Of a stretch of 64,000 nt of DNA, positions 1 to 10,695 are shown piece after piece; the stretch's first letter is position 1, and each line of letters starts with the position of its first letter. Both the position numbers and the translations under genes were made by a program. This stretch comes from Panaeolus papilionaceus (Eukaryota; Basidiomycota; Agaricomycetes; Agaricales): NCBI GenBank assembly GCA_015501605.1, contig JADNRZ010000001.1, forward strand, positions 558,001-622,000. Reading direction: 5' to 3'. The notes below the pieces were generated by a model. The model searched no databases, was not told the DNA's origin, and saw only the letters and a program-made list of their open reading frames with translations.

Positions 1-2044
1 ACCCATTGATCATTTGCAACTCAATGGACACATTCAACACCATCGACATATCCACCTCCACTCCCACCGACCACGAAAGAGCTGGTTCTGGCTTGAAGGG
101 CTTCGTTATGTTCTGCATAATAGCCTAAGCTCTTGCTCGCTTCACTAGCGCTGGAGTACCTTGCTTTCTTTCTCGTCATTCCTCTGTGTGAGCATTCAAA
201 TCTCCTTCCCGTCTCGTTACTCATGGTCCTTCGTGCGATAGCCTGTTAACCAGTAACACTTCCAGACCCAGATAATATATGATATCTGAATCTGCCGCCC
301 CGTTTCTTTGAAAACTGGACCTTCGAAGCCACACTGACACCGCTCACTAGCGGCGGCGTCGCGCAGTGCGCCTCTTTGATTAACAATAACATATCATTTT
401 TTCGCTTCTCTTTCCTTGTTCCTTTTTCCTCTTCCCTCTTTGGACTTTCCACAGTGTATTACTCTCCTTCACCTTGACTCTGTGTTGTATTGTATTGTAA
501 TACCACTGGACGCCCGTATTATTTATTACTATTATTATTATTATTATTATTATTATTCTTATTTTTATTGTCCTGTCTTCATCCAATACGGATCTATGTA
601 CCTACCGTTTATTCTATTTCCAAAAAGCCCGAGAGTGCACACCGATGTGCTGCATTACAACCAAAAAGGAAACCACAATCCATTTGAGCCTCGTCGCCTC
701 AGGCGACTCGAGCTTGGACCACCACGAACAATCGATCACCTTCAGCTTTCGTCGCTATCGAAACCTGAGGTATGCACATGCTAGCAAGAGACAAAAAGAA
801 ACATCTCCACCTGTCCTCAAGCTTCCAGTAATCTTCTCGGCGGGCGGCAGTCCGGTGAAAATCCGAGGATCTATTCGTTCGCACCAGAATTCTGAGTAGA
901 ACACGACTAGCTTGTAAGAGAAGAAAAGTTGGAGGGAGGATCCATAACAGTAGGTCATTGATTATTTGTATCTAAAGAGAAGTAAGTAATATTGTTACAG
1001 CGATTTTGGTTTAGTTTAGTTTAGTTTAGCTTATATCTATGCAAAAATACGCCGTCAGTCACGCATTACGATTCATCGCAAAAAAATAGGAGAGGAGGGG
1101 AGTGAAAAGAGGAATGCCCGGAATAGTCACAAAAAAGGTAGGCACCGAATGAAAAAAAGAATATATTGATAACATTGACATCCAATAGACCAAACCAAAG
1201 CAAAAAAAGAAAAAAATAAAGAAAAGGTGATGCATAGAGTACGTGTATATCGGGACTTTGACGATATCGATGGTGTTATGTTGGTACAGGGCTAAGATGC
1301 GAATGATGTGGTAGTGATGCGGATGCAGGAGGTGTTTGTGATGTTTGGATTAACGAGGCGATAAAGGCATGATGAGGAATAGGGAGAAGGGAGAAGAGGG
1401 GAGGCAGGGAACAATGAGTGGATGTATGGATGTACGTAAAATGATATCGGAGGGATGATAGGCAGGAGTGTAATAAAGAAATGAATGAATGAACGAACAG
1501 CGACACGCGCCGTATTATAGATGTAATACATAGACTACTTAGATGTATAAAAGAAAGAAACAGACTGAAATTAAGTAAAGAGAGGCGTTCGAGTTGGAGT
1601 CGTAAAAAGCAACAAGTAATGAATGGGCGTAGAATGGCGTGAAAAATGAATGAAATGGCGAAGAAAAGAAAATAAATCGAGAAGAAAGATATTAAAAGGT
1701 AGTAATGACGATGAACGGTGAATATTGAAAAACCAAAAAATACTACATATATGATGAGGCGATGCTGAAAATAGTGCAGTTGTGAAGTGTCATGAGGGAG
1801 AGAGACCGGGAATAGAACATGAGAAACAAAACAAGAAGATAGAAGTGAATTCCAAAAAACGTCATGTCGAGTTCCAGAGAGGAATAGAGTTGTTGTCGTG
1901 TTGGGAGGAAGAAACGATGTCTATGTCAGCGACACATAACATGAGACTTGATGGCGGTGATACTGGGAAAATCGCAACTACAGCGCAGAGTCACCCAACG
2001 TCAAGCCACCATGAGCGGTGGTATAAAACCTCTCCCCTACCCCA
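1..2044. other. Intergenic region without a supported gene
   Basis: No reading frame here has convincing coding character. The longer open frames are produced by low-complexity sequence: a pyrimidine-rich tract near 400-560, purine-rich A/G tracts near 1080-1750, and an ATT microsatellite. A short TTTAG-type pentamer run lies at about 1010-1030. The right end lies downstream of the minus-strand gene that ends at 2045, so it probably holds that gene's 3' UTR. A partial gene at the left edge cannot be excluded. Confidence 0.5.
531..557. repeat. ATT trinucleotide microsatellite
   Basis: About nine uninterrupted ATT units, preceded by a few imperfect copies from about 517. Translated, it gives poly-Tyr, poly-Leu or poly-Ile, which explains the spurious open frames on both strands. 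Confidence 0.9.
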
Positions 2045-4141
2045 TCACGACCCACTCCCACCTGGCAAAAAGCCCCAAGCATTCGTCAACCCAGGACGTC
2101 CCTCCCCCCTCCTACTCCTCCCCGACCCCGTCCACCCACCCTTATCCTCCCTCAAAAACCCAATAAACGACTCATCATCATCATCCGACACCCGATTGGT
2201 CGCCGCCACCCCGCGCTTCACCCACCCGCTCCCAAACTCATCATGATGCTCCCCATCCCAGTCCTGGTTCTGGGTGTCCTCCTCTGTCATTCTTCTCTGG
2301 AACGCCGACGTCGGCCTCTGAATCCCGAGATTACGAGAACGAACGCCTGTCGTGCCCGGTACGAGATTCAGGAGCGTCGAATGGGCGTTACTTGATCGCC
2401 CTGCATGTGGGTCAAGATGCTTCCTCAGACTCCTGATCGAATTCTGGCGTTTCGGCGGGACCAGAATCCTTGCAAGGTCGATTTCGCCCTCATCCGATGA
2501 TGACGAGCTCGGTCCCGCACCTTCGTCGTCGTCCGTGTCCGCATACATACCCCAGCTCGTATAATGATTATTATTATTCTTCTGCTGGGGTGGCGGTGAT
2601 CGCTGTGCAGGCGACCGTCCTCGTTCCCAAACATCGCCCTCAGCCCTCGTCTGCGCAAGACAAGGCATACGGTCCTTGTCCTCCTTCTTCGCCCTCTTCC
2701 GTCCCTGCCTGTGTTTCTCCTTCGCATCATCCGACGCCCCGCGGACCAACGACCCAGCCCTGCTCCCCGGTGCACTCCTGCACATCACGCGCATCGTCGA
2801 CACCTCGCCTTCGCTCATCCCTGCCCTGCCTCGTTCCAGCATCGTGAAAAGCATGGGAGGCGGTACAAGTAGGGCGTTATTACCACCAGTAGTACCCGCG
2901 GTATTCGTCTGATCCGACAAGCCACTTCTCACCAATCTCTGATAACTCCTGGATCTGCCCCCACCACCATAACGGCTAGTCTGGGACAGAGAACTCCGTG
3001 TTGTTCGTAATGCTGGCGTCTTCCCGGCACTAGTTCGAACCATCGTTGTCGTTGATGATATTGGAGCAGCGTGTCCAGCAGTGGCGGTTGCTTCTGCGGG
3101 TCCCCCAATATGAGCTCCAGTTCCACCAAAGAGAACTGCACGTGCGACACTTTCAAGCCAGGTGGCTGGCAGTGGTGGTTCTTCCTGATTCACATAGGCT
3201 GTTCTCCGGCGAGAGTTAGCGCGAGTGGAGGATTGATGATGATGTTCAGAGTCGCTGTCGTTCAGGCATATCTTCCGTGCTTTAGAATTAGAAGGATCTA
3301 TGGGAGTGGAGTTGGGTCTTGCCGGCATCGAAGGAACAGAGGAAATATGTCTCAGAAGGGCGCCAGCGCGAGAAGGACGAGGAGAAGCTATGTGAAGCGT
3401 CGGGGTAGCAAAAGAGTCTGGTCTCTGGTTTTGCTGGTTGTGCCGATGTAGAGAGTTCCGCGACGCCTGTTTCTGGATAGTAGTTGCCAATGAATATTGA
3501 CTTGACGACCACTGACTTGTGGGTCGATATCCAGAAGGAGTCTTGCTGGAAGACGAAGGGAGGGGTGGCGGTAGCATGGCGTTGCTCTCCCAAGACGGTT
3601 GCTGTGGACGATCATTCCTGACAGTAGGGTTGCCTAAGCTCTCCAAAGATGAAGATAGAGCAGTGTTGGCAGTAATTGAGGTCTGTGCCTGCGACCTTCT
3701 GGCATGTGCTTCAGCCAAAGGAGATGGAGGCGGAGATGAACCAAGAGGCGGGCACGGTCCGGTTGAGATATGAATGTTACTCTCCGGTTTGTTACCCGCA
3801 GCATTAGGTATGAGGCCTGCAAGAAAACCAACGACAGCACCAACTCCTTCCTTCATAGTCAGACGTAAATCTTTGGATCCGTCCTCTTCTTCTTCCTCGG
3901 TTCCCTTCTGCATTCTTTCGGCCTCTGGTGTGAAGACCCGCGTCTCCTTGTAACCCGCCTCCTTCAACAAATCCTCCAGCCTCTCATATGTTTTAGAGTT
4001 TCCTCGACGGTGTAATGGAACACGACCAAGCTCAGGGTATCTCGTCCTCGATCTACTATGCCTTGGTGGGGTGACAGGTTCCGGAGGCGAACACGATGAT
4101 GCCGAGGCGTCGTTTGAAACGGATTGAGAGGTACTAGACAT
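2045..4141 (-). CDS. Large disordered Ser/Pro/Arg-rich protein of unknown function
   Basis: A single intronless frame of 698 residues, unusual in this intron-rich neighbourhood. The ATG is the first in frame and follows a pyrimidine/purine-biased leader. I do not recognise a domain. Residues about 30-75 form a short ordered-looking segment (YPELGRVPLHRRGNSKTYER, then a helix-like stretch ending in FTPEAER). A weakly hydrophobic segment with GAVVGFLAGLIP lies near residue 105. The rest is rich in Ser, Pro, Arg and Gly, with acidic runs (EEEEED, DTDDDE) and basic clusters (GRKRAKK) that could be nuclear localisation signals, so it is probably a regulatory or scaffold protein, though this is inference. 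The C-terminal part again holds a more conserved-looking stretch (DDDDESFIGFLREDKGGW). Strong GC bias and a length far above chance support real coding. Confidence 0.75.
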   Translation of the reverse strand: MSSTSQSVSNDASASSCSPPEPVTPPRHSRSRTRYPELGRVPLHRRGNSKTYERLEDLLKEAGYKETRVFTPEAERMQKGTEEEEEDGSKDLRLTMKEGVGAVVGFLAGLIPNAAGNKPESNIHISTGPCPPLGSSPPPSPLAEAHARRSQAQTSITANTALSSSLESLGNPTVRNDRPQQPSWESNAMLPPPLPSSSSKTPSGYRPTSQWSSSQYSLATTIQKQASRNSLHRHNQQNQRPDSFATPTLHIASPRPSRAGALLRHISSVPSMPARPNSTPIDPSNSKARKICLNDSDSEHHHQSSTRANSRRRTAYVNQEEPPLPATWLESVARAVLFGGTGAHIGGPAEATATAGHAAPISSTTTMVRTSAGKTPALRTTRSSLSQTSRYGGGGRSRSYQRLVRSGLSDQTNTAGTTGGNNALLVPPPMLFTMLERGRAGMSEGEVSTMRVMCRSAPGSRAGSLVRGASDDAKEKHRQGRKRAKKEDKDRMPCLAQTRAEGDVWERGRSPAQRSPPPQQKNNNNHYTSWGMYADTDDDEGAGPSSSSSDEGEIDLARILVPPKRQNSIRSLRKHLDPHAGRSSNAHSTLLNLVPGTTGVRSRNLGIQRPTSAFQRRMTEEDTQNQDWDGEHHDEFGSGWVKRGVAATNRVSDDDDESFIGFLREDKGGWTGSGRSRRGEGRPGLTNAWGFLPGGSGS

Positions 4142-5956
4142 GGTTTGTGTTGGAGATTGGGGTGTAGCTACGATATTGCAGCTCGTCTAATTTTTTTTTT
4201 AAATGTTAAAATCAAATTGGTCAACAGTTGGTTCAAGTCTCCAAAGCACCACTCACCCTCTCATGCGCAAATTGGTGTTTCCCCGCTCTTGTTGATCTGG
4301 GACCTAAGACCTCGTCCGGCATGGGTGACAAGCTCACTCCTCGTCGTTGACTCAAGATGCCACTTGGCTGGTACTAGCACTCTATGCCGTTTTGGCCACG
4401 GTCTAAGGTTGCTGGATATTCGTCGCGATGATGGTTGAAGTGGAAGGGAAGATGAAGATGTCAAATTGGAAATCATTTACACTGGGGGCACTACCATAAG
4501 GGTTGTATGAGCACGTGCCACTTTGTTCCGGAGTAATGAATTCAAAAATTCAAGAATAGCACCAGAACAACTTTATCAGGGTATTTATATTTTACATCAA
4601 AAATTGGGCAACCTGAAGGCGTGATATACAGAACAATGAAGTGCATAATATAAAGAGCGAGGGTCCAGGAACGACAGAGTTTGTACCCTAATTTCTTGTC
4701 AAGGTCAAAACAACAAAGACCTGTTCATGGACGGGATGAATAAACCTGCCTGACCTTCCCGGAACACATAATCATTGGGATTGTGTCCTATGCTGTTTTT
4801 ATCACCAATCATTCCCACAGCGCAATGGCCGAGGGCAGAGGGTCCACCTTTAGTTTTTTTGACAGAAAGCAATGCGGTGACACCAGGTCACCACCACTAC
4901 GTCAGGGATATGCTCAAAGAACCACAGAACATGTCGTCTGAGCCAGAAATACACAGATGCTGCAAGATAAATCTGAAATATCGTTGACCAGCTCGTCCAC
5001 CATAACGCTGGCGCAAAGAAACAGTGACGTCAAGCGTATGACCTCGCCCCATGTCATCGATGAACATTGGGGGACTAAAGTAAAGGCACATGGACAGTGC
5101 ACTGTGCATTTGGTTGTGGAGACTTTGCCTCTCCTCGGACAAAGTAATCATGAAGCCCTCGATTCTCTACCGGATCTCTTGAGGTAGTCTGATATAACAA
5201 TGCCACCCTTCTGGTTAAAGTTGAAATACAGAGACTCCATGAGCAGGAATAGTCACCTTGGCAGTTGTATGAGAATGAAGGGTCAGTCCCCAGATTTGTG
5301 GTGGAACGAAGGTTCAATTTGACACTACCACCCACAGTCTTCTCCATAAATGATGAGAATGATCGGCTACAAGGACCACAGAGACTAGTCCGAGTCTATC
5401 CGAGTGCATAGTAGTCGCCAGATCGTAGACTCCATACGCTCCGAGGTTGTTTGAAGGTTGTCCAGAGGACCAGAATTGAAACGAAAAGAGCAGTCCAGCT
5501 TTTGCAACCAAACAAACAGATAAATTCAGTTATCAGAAGTCTTTTCCGAGGTGAACAAGCTGGAAGTCAAGGAAGAAACGAGCACTCAGGGTCAGAGTGG
5601 TTGAAAGCAAGTTGATAGCATTTTGATGGTACCCACAGTTTACAGAATCCAGATCGCCATTTGTGGCTCCACCTTCCTTCTCGCCTCCTCATCCACGAGC
5701 CAAACGCTAGCTAGACATTATCCCTCTAAATCGATTTTTTATCATCAGCCTTCTATGATAAAAAATTAGAATCCGAAAGCCTGGATATTGACGGGACTCC
5801 GGCTCATCAATCGATGGCGATTACCATAACCGATCCATGTAAATCAACTGGGCGGAAAGAGAGAGGGGGGTAGATCATACGGATTGTCCTCAAATCTTGG
5901 CTCTATATCTTGTCTACGGACTACCACCCTTTCTAATCTAATTTCATACAATTACA
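4142..5956. other. Intergenic region between divergent genes
   Basis: It separates a minus-strand gene ending its 5' side at 4141 from the plus-strand oxidase starting at 5957, so promoters for both should lie at its two ends. No intact gene is visible. A minus-strand trace resembling the C-terminal end of a glycoside hydrolase is listed separately. Confidence 0.5.
5200..5520 (-). pseudogene. Possible relic of a GH27-type (alpha-galactosidase-like) C-terminus
   Basis: Reading the minus strand, one frame ends in VTIPAHGVSVFQL followed by a stop. This resembles the C-terminal beta-domain ending of GH27 alpha-galactosidases, where a hydrophobic strand is followed by a HGV-x-x-x-R/Q-L end. About 210 nt upstream, in a different frame, SGPLDN resembles the W-S/A-G-P-L motif that opens the same domain. 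The pieces are in different frames with stops between them and no catalytic domain is visible upstream, so if the similarity is real it is a decayed remnant. The match rests on short motifs only. Confidence 0.3.
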
Positions 5957-7682
5957 ATGGCGCCGGCTTTGGAAGGAGGAAACGTTAAACATATTACGGT
6001 CATTGGTGCAGGTGCGTGATAGCTGTCTTCCAAGTACCCAACGTCAGGGGTTAAGTTATCATGCCATTCTCATAGGTGTCATCGGTCTCACAACCGCCCT
6101 GAGGATCCAAGAACAACCAGGCTACGAGGTGACAATCATAGCCGACCATTTCCCAACCGACACAGAGAGAAAGGCAACATACGCATCTCAGTGGGCTGTA
6201 TGTCCTTCAACAAAACTCTTTTTTCTTCATCAAGGCTGTACTGATATACGCATAGGGTGCCCATCATGTAAGTGTAGCTGGGACGGATAAATTTCAACGA
6301 GGTGTGTTGTTTAAATTATTTATTTACACCTCACTTGCCAAGTGTTTGGCTGTATGAACTTGATGAATGCAGGGAATGAGCGCCTATCGCTGACCTTGGG
6401 TAAATTTAGAAATCGACCTCGAGACGTTTCAAACCATGTGGGAGCTCTCAGAAGAAGATGGCAAAGCCCCGGAATGCTTCATGCGCCTACCTCAGATCGA
6501 GTACTATCGTGACCAGCGAACACACGATACGCTCAAGTTCATGCCGGGCGTACGTGCCAATCTCACTTCCAATCCGATTCCGCGACCTAATCCAGCGATT
6601 CATTTCATTTTATTCGCCTATTCCAATCTTTAAATTAATCTGGTTCTACGCACAACCTCAGTTCAAAGAACTCACCCCAGACCAACTAACCGTCCCAAAC
6701 GCCCTCAGCGGACTAACCTACAACTCTGTCAACACCTTCGTGCCCCCCTTCAACAACTACCTCCTCTCCCGGTTCCTCTCAGCGGGGGGACACATCATCT
6801 GCGCGCACATCCAGCACATAGACCAGATACTCGAACACGGACCTGCGGTCTTCGCCAGCCCAGGTGAACTCGAAGCTGAAACCCCCCGCACCCCTGATGC
6901 GGTTGTGGTTTGCGCAGGCCTCGGCGCGAGAACGTTGGGCGGTGTCGAAGATACGAGCGTGTATCCGGCCCGAGGCCAGACGCTGCTCGTCCATGCACCG
7001 TGGCTTGATACGTGCATATCCCTCAGCGGGGGCGAGGAAGGTCTGTGGACGTATGTGATCCCGAGGAAAAATGGGGATGCGATTCTTGGGGGACGTATGA
7101 GGCTGATGATTGGTTCGTTGTGGTTCCTTTCCTTCTGATTTCTTTTCTTTTCTTTCTTGGTCCCTCTAATCATATCTCTGAACCATATCCGAACCAAAAA
7201 CTAATGATAATAACCAACCAGGTACCCCCTCCCCCGCCCCCACACCACCACAGACATCCTCACCCGCACGCTCGAGCTCTGTCCTGCCCTCGCCCCGCCC
7301 TCCATCCGCGCCGTGCGTAAGCCCACGATCGAGGACATCCGCCCCCTCATTATCTCTGAGAACTGCGGCTTCAGACCGTGCAGGAAGGGCGGTGTGAGGC
7401 TTGAGGTTGAGCAGAGGAGGTTCAAGGGAACACGAGTTCCTGTTATTCATAATTGTGGGTGAGTAAAAACTCAATTGGATTACCGGACTGATTATTGTTT
7501 CTTTGATGATTGAATTTAATGAGTGGCGGTGGCTGATTATATTGCTTTTCCTTTTTTTCCTACACTGTGTGTGGGTTCAATTAATTAGGCATGGCGGATT
7601 TGGGTTCATCGCTTCGTTTGGTTCGGCCAGTGTTGTGTTGAAACTCCTAAAGCAGGCTTTGGAAGAACCGGCGGACAATTAA
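5957..7682 (+). CDS. D-amino-acid oxidase, interrupted by a one-base frameshift
   Basis: FAD-dependent oxidase family that deaminates D-amino acids to keto acids, giving H2O2 and ammonia. Seven exons can be joined in phase: 5957-6011, 6076-6197, 6256-6301, 6410-6549, 6662-7112, 7222-7458 and 7589-7682. The N-terminus carries the FAD-binding ITVIGAGVIGLTTA motif split by intron 1, followed by SQWAGAHH, typical of the family. The C-terminal part has FRPCRKGGVRLE and the signature HNCGHGGFGF (usually N-Y-G-H-G-G, here Cys replaces Tyr). In exon 5 the expected GGTYEADDW motif lies one frame away from the preceding DAILGG: the G run at 7088-7092 has five Gs where six would keep the frame. The protein ends in PADN, with no SKL-type peroxisomal signal. 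The gene is either recently broken or carries an assembly error. Confidence 0.85.
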
Positions 7683-8440
7683 GGTTATCTATTTATTCAC
7701 CCTATCTATCTATCGTCGACGGATTTACAGCTACTTCTCCGAATATCACCATTATTAACCTTATTTTTCAACTCAACTCAACCCTTGAATCATCTGCTCT
7801 GCTCATCTCATCACTTAGAAATCGTTCTGACTCCCGCTGCACTCTGAACTCTGGAACAACAAGTTATCCCAATTGACTATACAAACAACAAATAAAAGTA
7901 CAACAACAGCTATGAAAGACAACAACAGGCGCCTCTGGCGAAGATCGAATGGTAATAAGTAGGTAGGTATCAACTGAAATAGCTGTGTGCGTCGTCCTCC
8001 CCGTCCCCCCTCGTCGTCGGCTCCCCTCTCCTCTTCCCCTCTCCAAGTTTCCCCTCCACATCTACTCTCCCCGGTTCACAACTGCAACACAATAAGAAAT
8101 CGAAGACGAATAAAAAGGCAAAGACGAAAGACGAAGGCGAATACGGTTAATGCGGAATGCGAGCGATGATGTTGGTATTGGTAGTGGTGGTGGTGGTGGT
8201 GACAATGAATAGCATGATAAAAAGGCGTGCAAAATGCAATGGTATAGTGGTGATGATTGTGGTCGTGGATGTGCATGCGGTGATTGACAAGATGCTCATG
8301 TTGAATGCTGAATTGAATAGTGTACCTAAAGCAATGAATATGAGCGACGGTTTAATGGTTTGATGCATGCACGAAAAAAACTCACAATGATCAAATAGTA
8401 AATAGACATGAGCGTGCTTCGCGAGGCTGATTGAAAGCGC
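7683..8440. other. Intergenic region between convergent genes
   Basis: It lies between the 3' ends of the oxidase (+) and the pheromone precursor (-). It holds pyrimidine-rich stretches and a GGT/TGG-rich low-complexity tract near 8170-8205. Nothing coding is supported. Confidence 0.55.
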
Positions 8441-8554
8441 TCAAGCGATGACGCAGTAGTAGGTGGTTCCACCGCCGCTGCCGCCTTCCTCGTTAGTGGG
8501 GACGGAGGAGATGGGGGTGAGGTCGGTAGCGGTGAAGTTGGTGAAAGAATCCAT
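8441..8554 (-). CDS. Mating pheromone precursor with CaaX end
   Basis: A 37-residue frame starting MDSFT and ending in the CaaX box CVIA directly before a TGA stop. In basidiomycetes, B-type pheromone precursors start with MDSF or similar, are about 35-60 residues long and end in C-V-I/V-A. The Cys is farnesylated, the last three residues are removed and the new end is methylated. The precursor is also cut N-terminally next to a charged pair. Here the only charged pair is the EE at residues 22-23, and cutting there would leave an 11-residue Gly/Ser-rich peptide ending YYC. The usual acidic-basic pair (such as ER) is absent, so the cut site is uncertain. The start lies in a good context (acaacaaATGG). 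No STE3-type receptor gene is visible nearby. Confidence 0.85.
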   Translation of the reverse strand: MDSFTNFTATDLTPISSVPTNEEGGSGGGTTYYCVIA

Positions 8555-10695
8555 TTGTTGTGTGGGTTGGCTGGTGAGGAAGGTAACTTGGTAGAGTAGC
8601 TGAGGAGGAGAGTAGGAGTTGTAGTAGATTGCGGGATTCCACTGAAGAACCTAGTCGCTTTTCACCCTCCCTATATATACGCTCCACGAACTCTATATTG
8701 CTATATTGCGCCTACACATTCATCGAACATACCTCAGATCCGAATCCGAGTCCCAGACGCCGGGCAACACAATACCATGAAATCAATGTAATCATCGGCG
8801 TCATCACACACATAGCATACCACATCCAGTAGGGGGGGAGGATCATCGGTCACCCAATTGCAAATAACAAAAGACAATAAGTTGAAAGACCTAATTGTTC
8901 AGATGCATGCAAAGCAATACTGGCTGACCGGGTCATCACATAAGTGATTATAACCCTTGCAAAAAGACAATAAAATCATCTCACCAGCGTCCACCCATGA
9001 TCCCTCCGCCACAGCACCCTTGAGTATTTACTGCACCCTAGTTTCAAAGTCCTGCCAAAATTGCCTTACGGTATGTAAACCTCGTAAACCTGAACAAATG
9101 GCCAAATGGATCATATATTCAACAAAAAGCCTAATGAAGCGAACTTACAAGTTGCGATGACGCAGGACAAGACAAACACCCACAGTGCCCTCTGGATCGT
9201 CCCCTTGATCCAAGATAAGCCGTCCGGTAACCAAACCCAACAGCTGCAGTTCATCCTGTTGTATCAAAAAGTATTGACTGTATCAGCATGTCACTGCCAG
9301 TGTCTGTTGGTATCTAGGCGAAAAAGGGTGATAAGATCCTGCACATGCACAGGTCAGCGGCTGTCCGGTGGAAATAAAATAGAACGGACAGACGAAAATG
9401 ACCCCCACCGGCCGAGTTGAGGAATACAAGATGACGAGAGCGCCGGCTGGGTCTGACCTCATTTGCCTCCTGCTTATTGTTGAAGTGAACAGCGAAGAAA
9501 AACCAAGTCAGCAAAACTTTGAAATAACATATCCCCTCGGTCTGCCGTTACCGTCATCCCGAACCCCCAAGCCACACCCAACCTGCCTGTACGGCACGCC
9601 ACGAGGTTTTAAAATTAAAATGTGCCTGTCCAGCCGTGCACAGAGCACTGGTCCTGTGGTTCTGCAGGATAGATAAGCGGCACAAATTACCCATGTCGAG
9701 AAATGAGTAGAAATCTATGTCCAACGATTTGAATAAATCAAGTCAGTTGAACACTAATACCAAGCTCCGTAAACGCCGATGAATAAAACCATGAACAAAA
9801 ACCCGTTTTCGCCCCTCATAGCCTTTCCAGGTACAAACCCTCAAACGAACCGTAAACGCCAGTGCTCAATCCGGTATAGAGCATTCATCGCGAGCTCTAA
9901 TTGTCAAGGAATCGAGGATCCTAGAGGTCGAAACGTTCAAAAAACCCTGATATCGCCCGGAATAGAAGAAAAAACGTTTGGACGTTGAAATAGGAAAAAC
10001 GAGTTGAACAAAAAGAAAATCATGATTTCATTAGACTCATTAATGTGGATGAATGGCGTACATGATGAAGAGGAGAGCGAGAGAAAGAGAATAAAATTGG
10101 GTATAAAAGTGGTCAGATGTGGTGAGAAGGCTGCGATGACGAAGACGGTGTAGGGGGATGAGGACAGGGCTTGAAGAGAAAAAAATAGAGTGAAGGAAAG
10201 GATCGTGATTTGATATGGTACAAAAACGCCCAGTTTGAACAATCCTCCATTGAGATTGTACATAACTGGATGATTGAAAAATGGGGTTCCAACTGGATGT
10301 GAGGCAAGTGAATGGGAACAACGAAAAACGCCACCGTTGAAGAAAAAAAAGAAAAAAAAGCGAGTGAACGACAGCAGAAGAATTAAAAAATCCGATAAAT
10401 GGGCAACGAGAACACATCGACAGGTGGCCATGCAGGAGAACAAAAAGACGGGAACAACCTCCTTGAAAATAACAGGGACATATCAAATCAAGGAGAGGAA
10501 GGGTGAACGAGGTGAGGACAACGCAACCAATCCCATGTAGAAACTGGTGAGACAAAATCGCATCCTCCTGCTGCCCTGTGTATTGCAGAGGCACTGTCTT
10601 CTCCCAATAGGAATTCGACAAATGTCATTATCCAGAGATAGAAAAGCAACCTGGCAGTCTTAGCCAATGACCTCTAATCACCGTGGCTCTAGAAT
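8555..10695. other. Gene-free stretch upstream of the pheromone gene
   Basis: About 2.1 kb in which I searched both strands for an STE3-like seven-helix receptor and for further CaaX peptides, and found none that hold up. A 45-codon minus-strand frame at about 9140-9270 with splice-like ends could be a decayed exon but matches nothing I know. The long minus-strand frame at 10040-10621 is low-complexity (Phe/Ser/Leu-rich) and probably spurious. Confidence 0.5.
8672..8679 (-). promoter_or_regulatory. TATA-box candidate for the pheromone gene
   Basis: TATATATA sits 118 nt upstream of the pheromone start codon on the minus strand. It is palindromic, so its direction is inferred only from the position of the gene. 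Confidence 0.4.

Noticed and set aside
416..784. Plus-strand 122-codon frame with a poly-Tyr run
   Set aside because: The length is produced by the ATT microsatellite; the rest has no coding character.
8157..8363. Plus-strand frame with a Val-rich start
   Set aside because: Made by the GGT/GTG low-complexity tract.
9140..9272. Minus-strand 45-codon frame and an overlapping frame with a hydrophobic CVIA-containing stretch, considered as an STE3 exon or a second pheromone
   Set aside because: CVIA is not followed by a stop, the hydrophobic segment is single, and no other receptor exons lie nearby.
10040..10621. Minus-strand 193-codon frame
   Set aside because: Its composition (Phe, Ser, Leu and His runs) follows purine-rich tracts on the other strand; no motif, and no protein-like periodicity.
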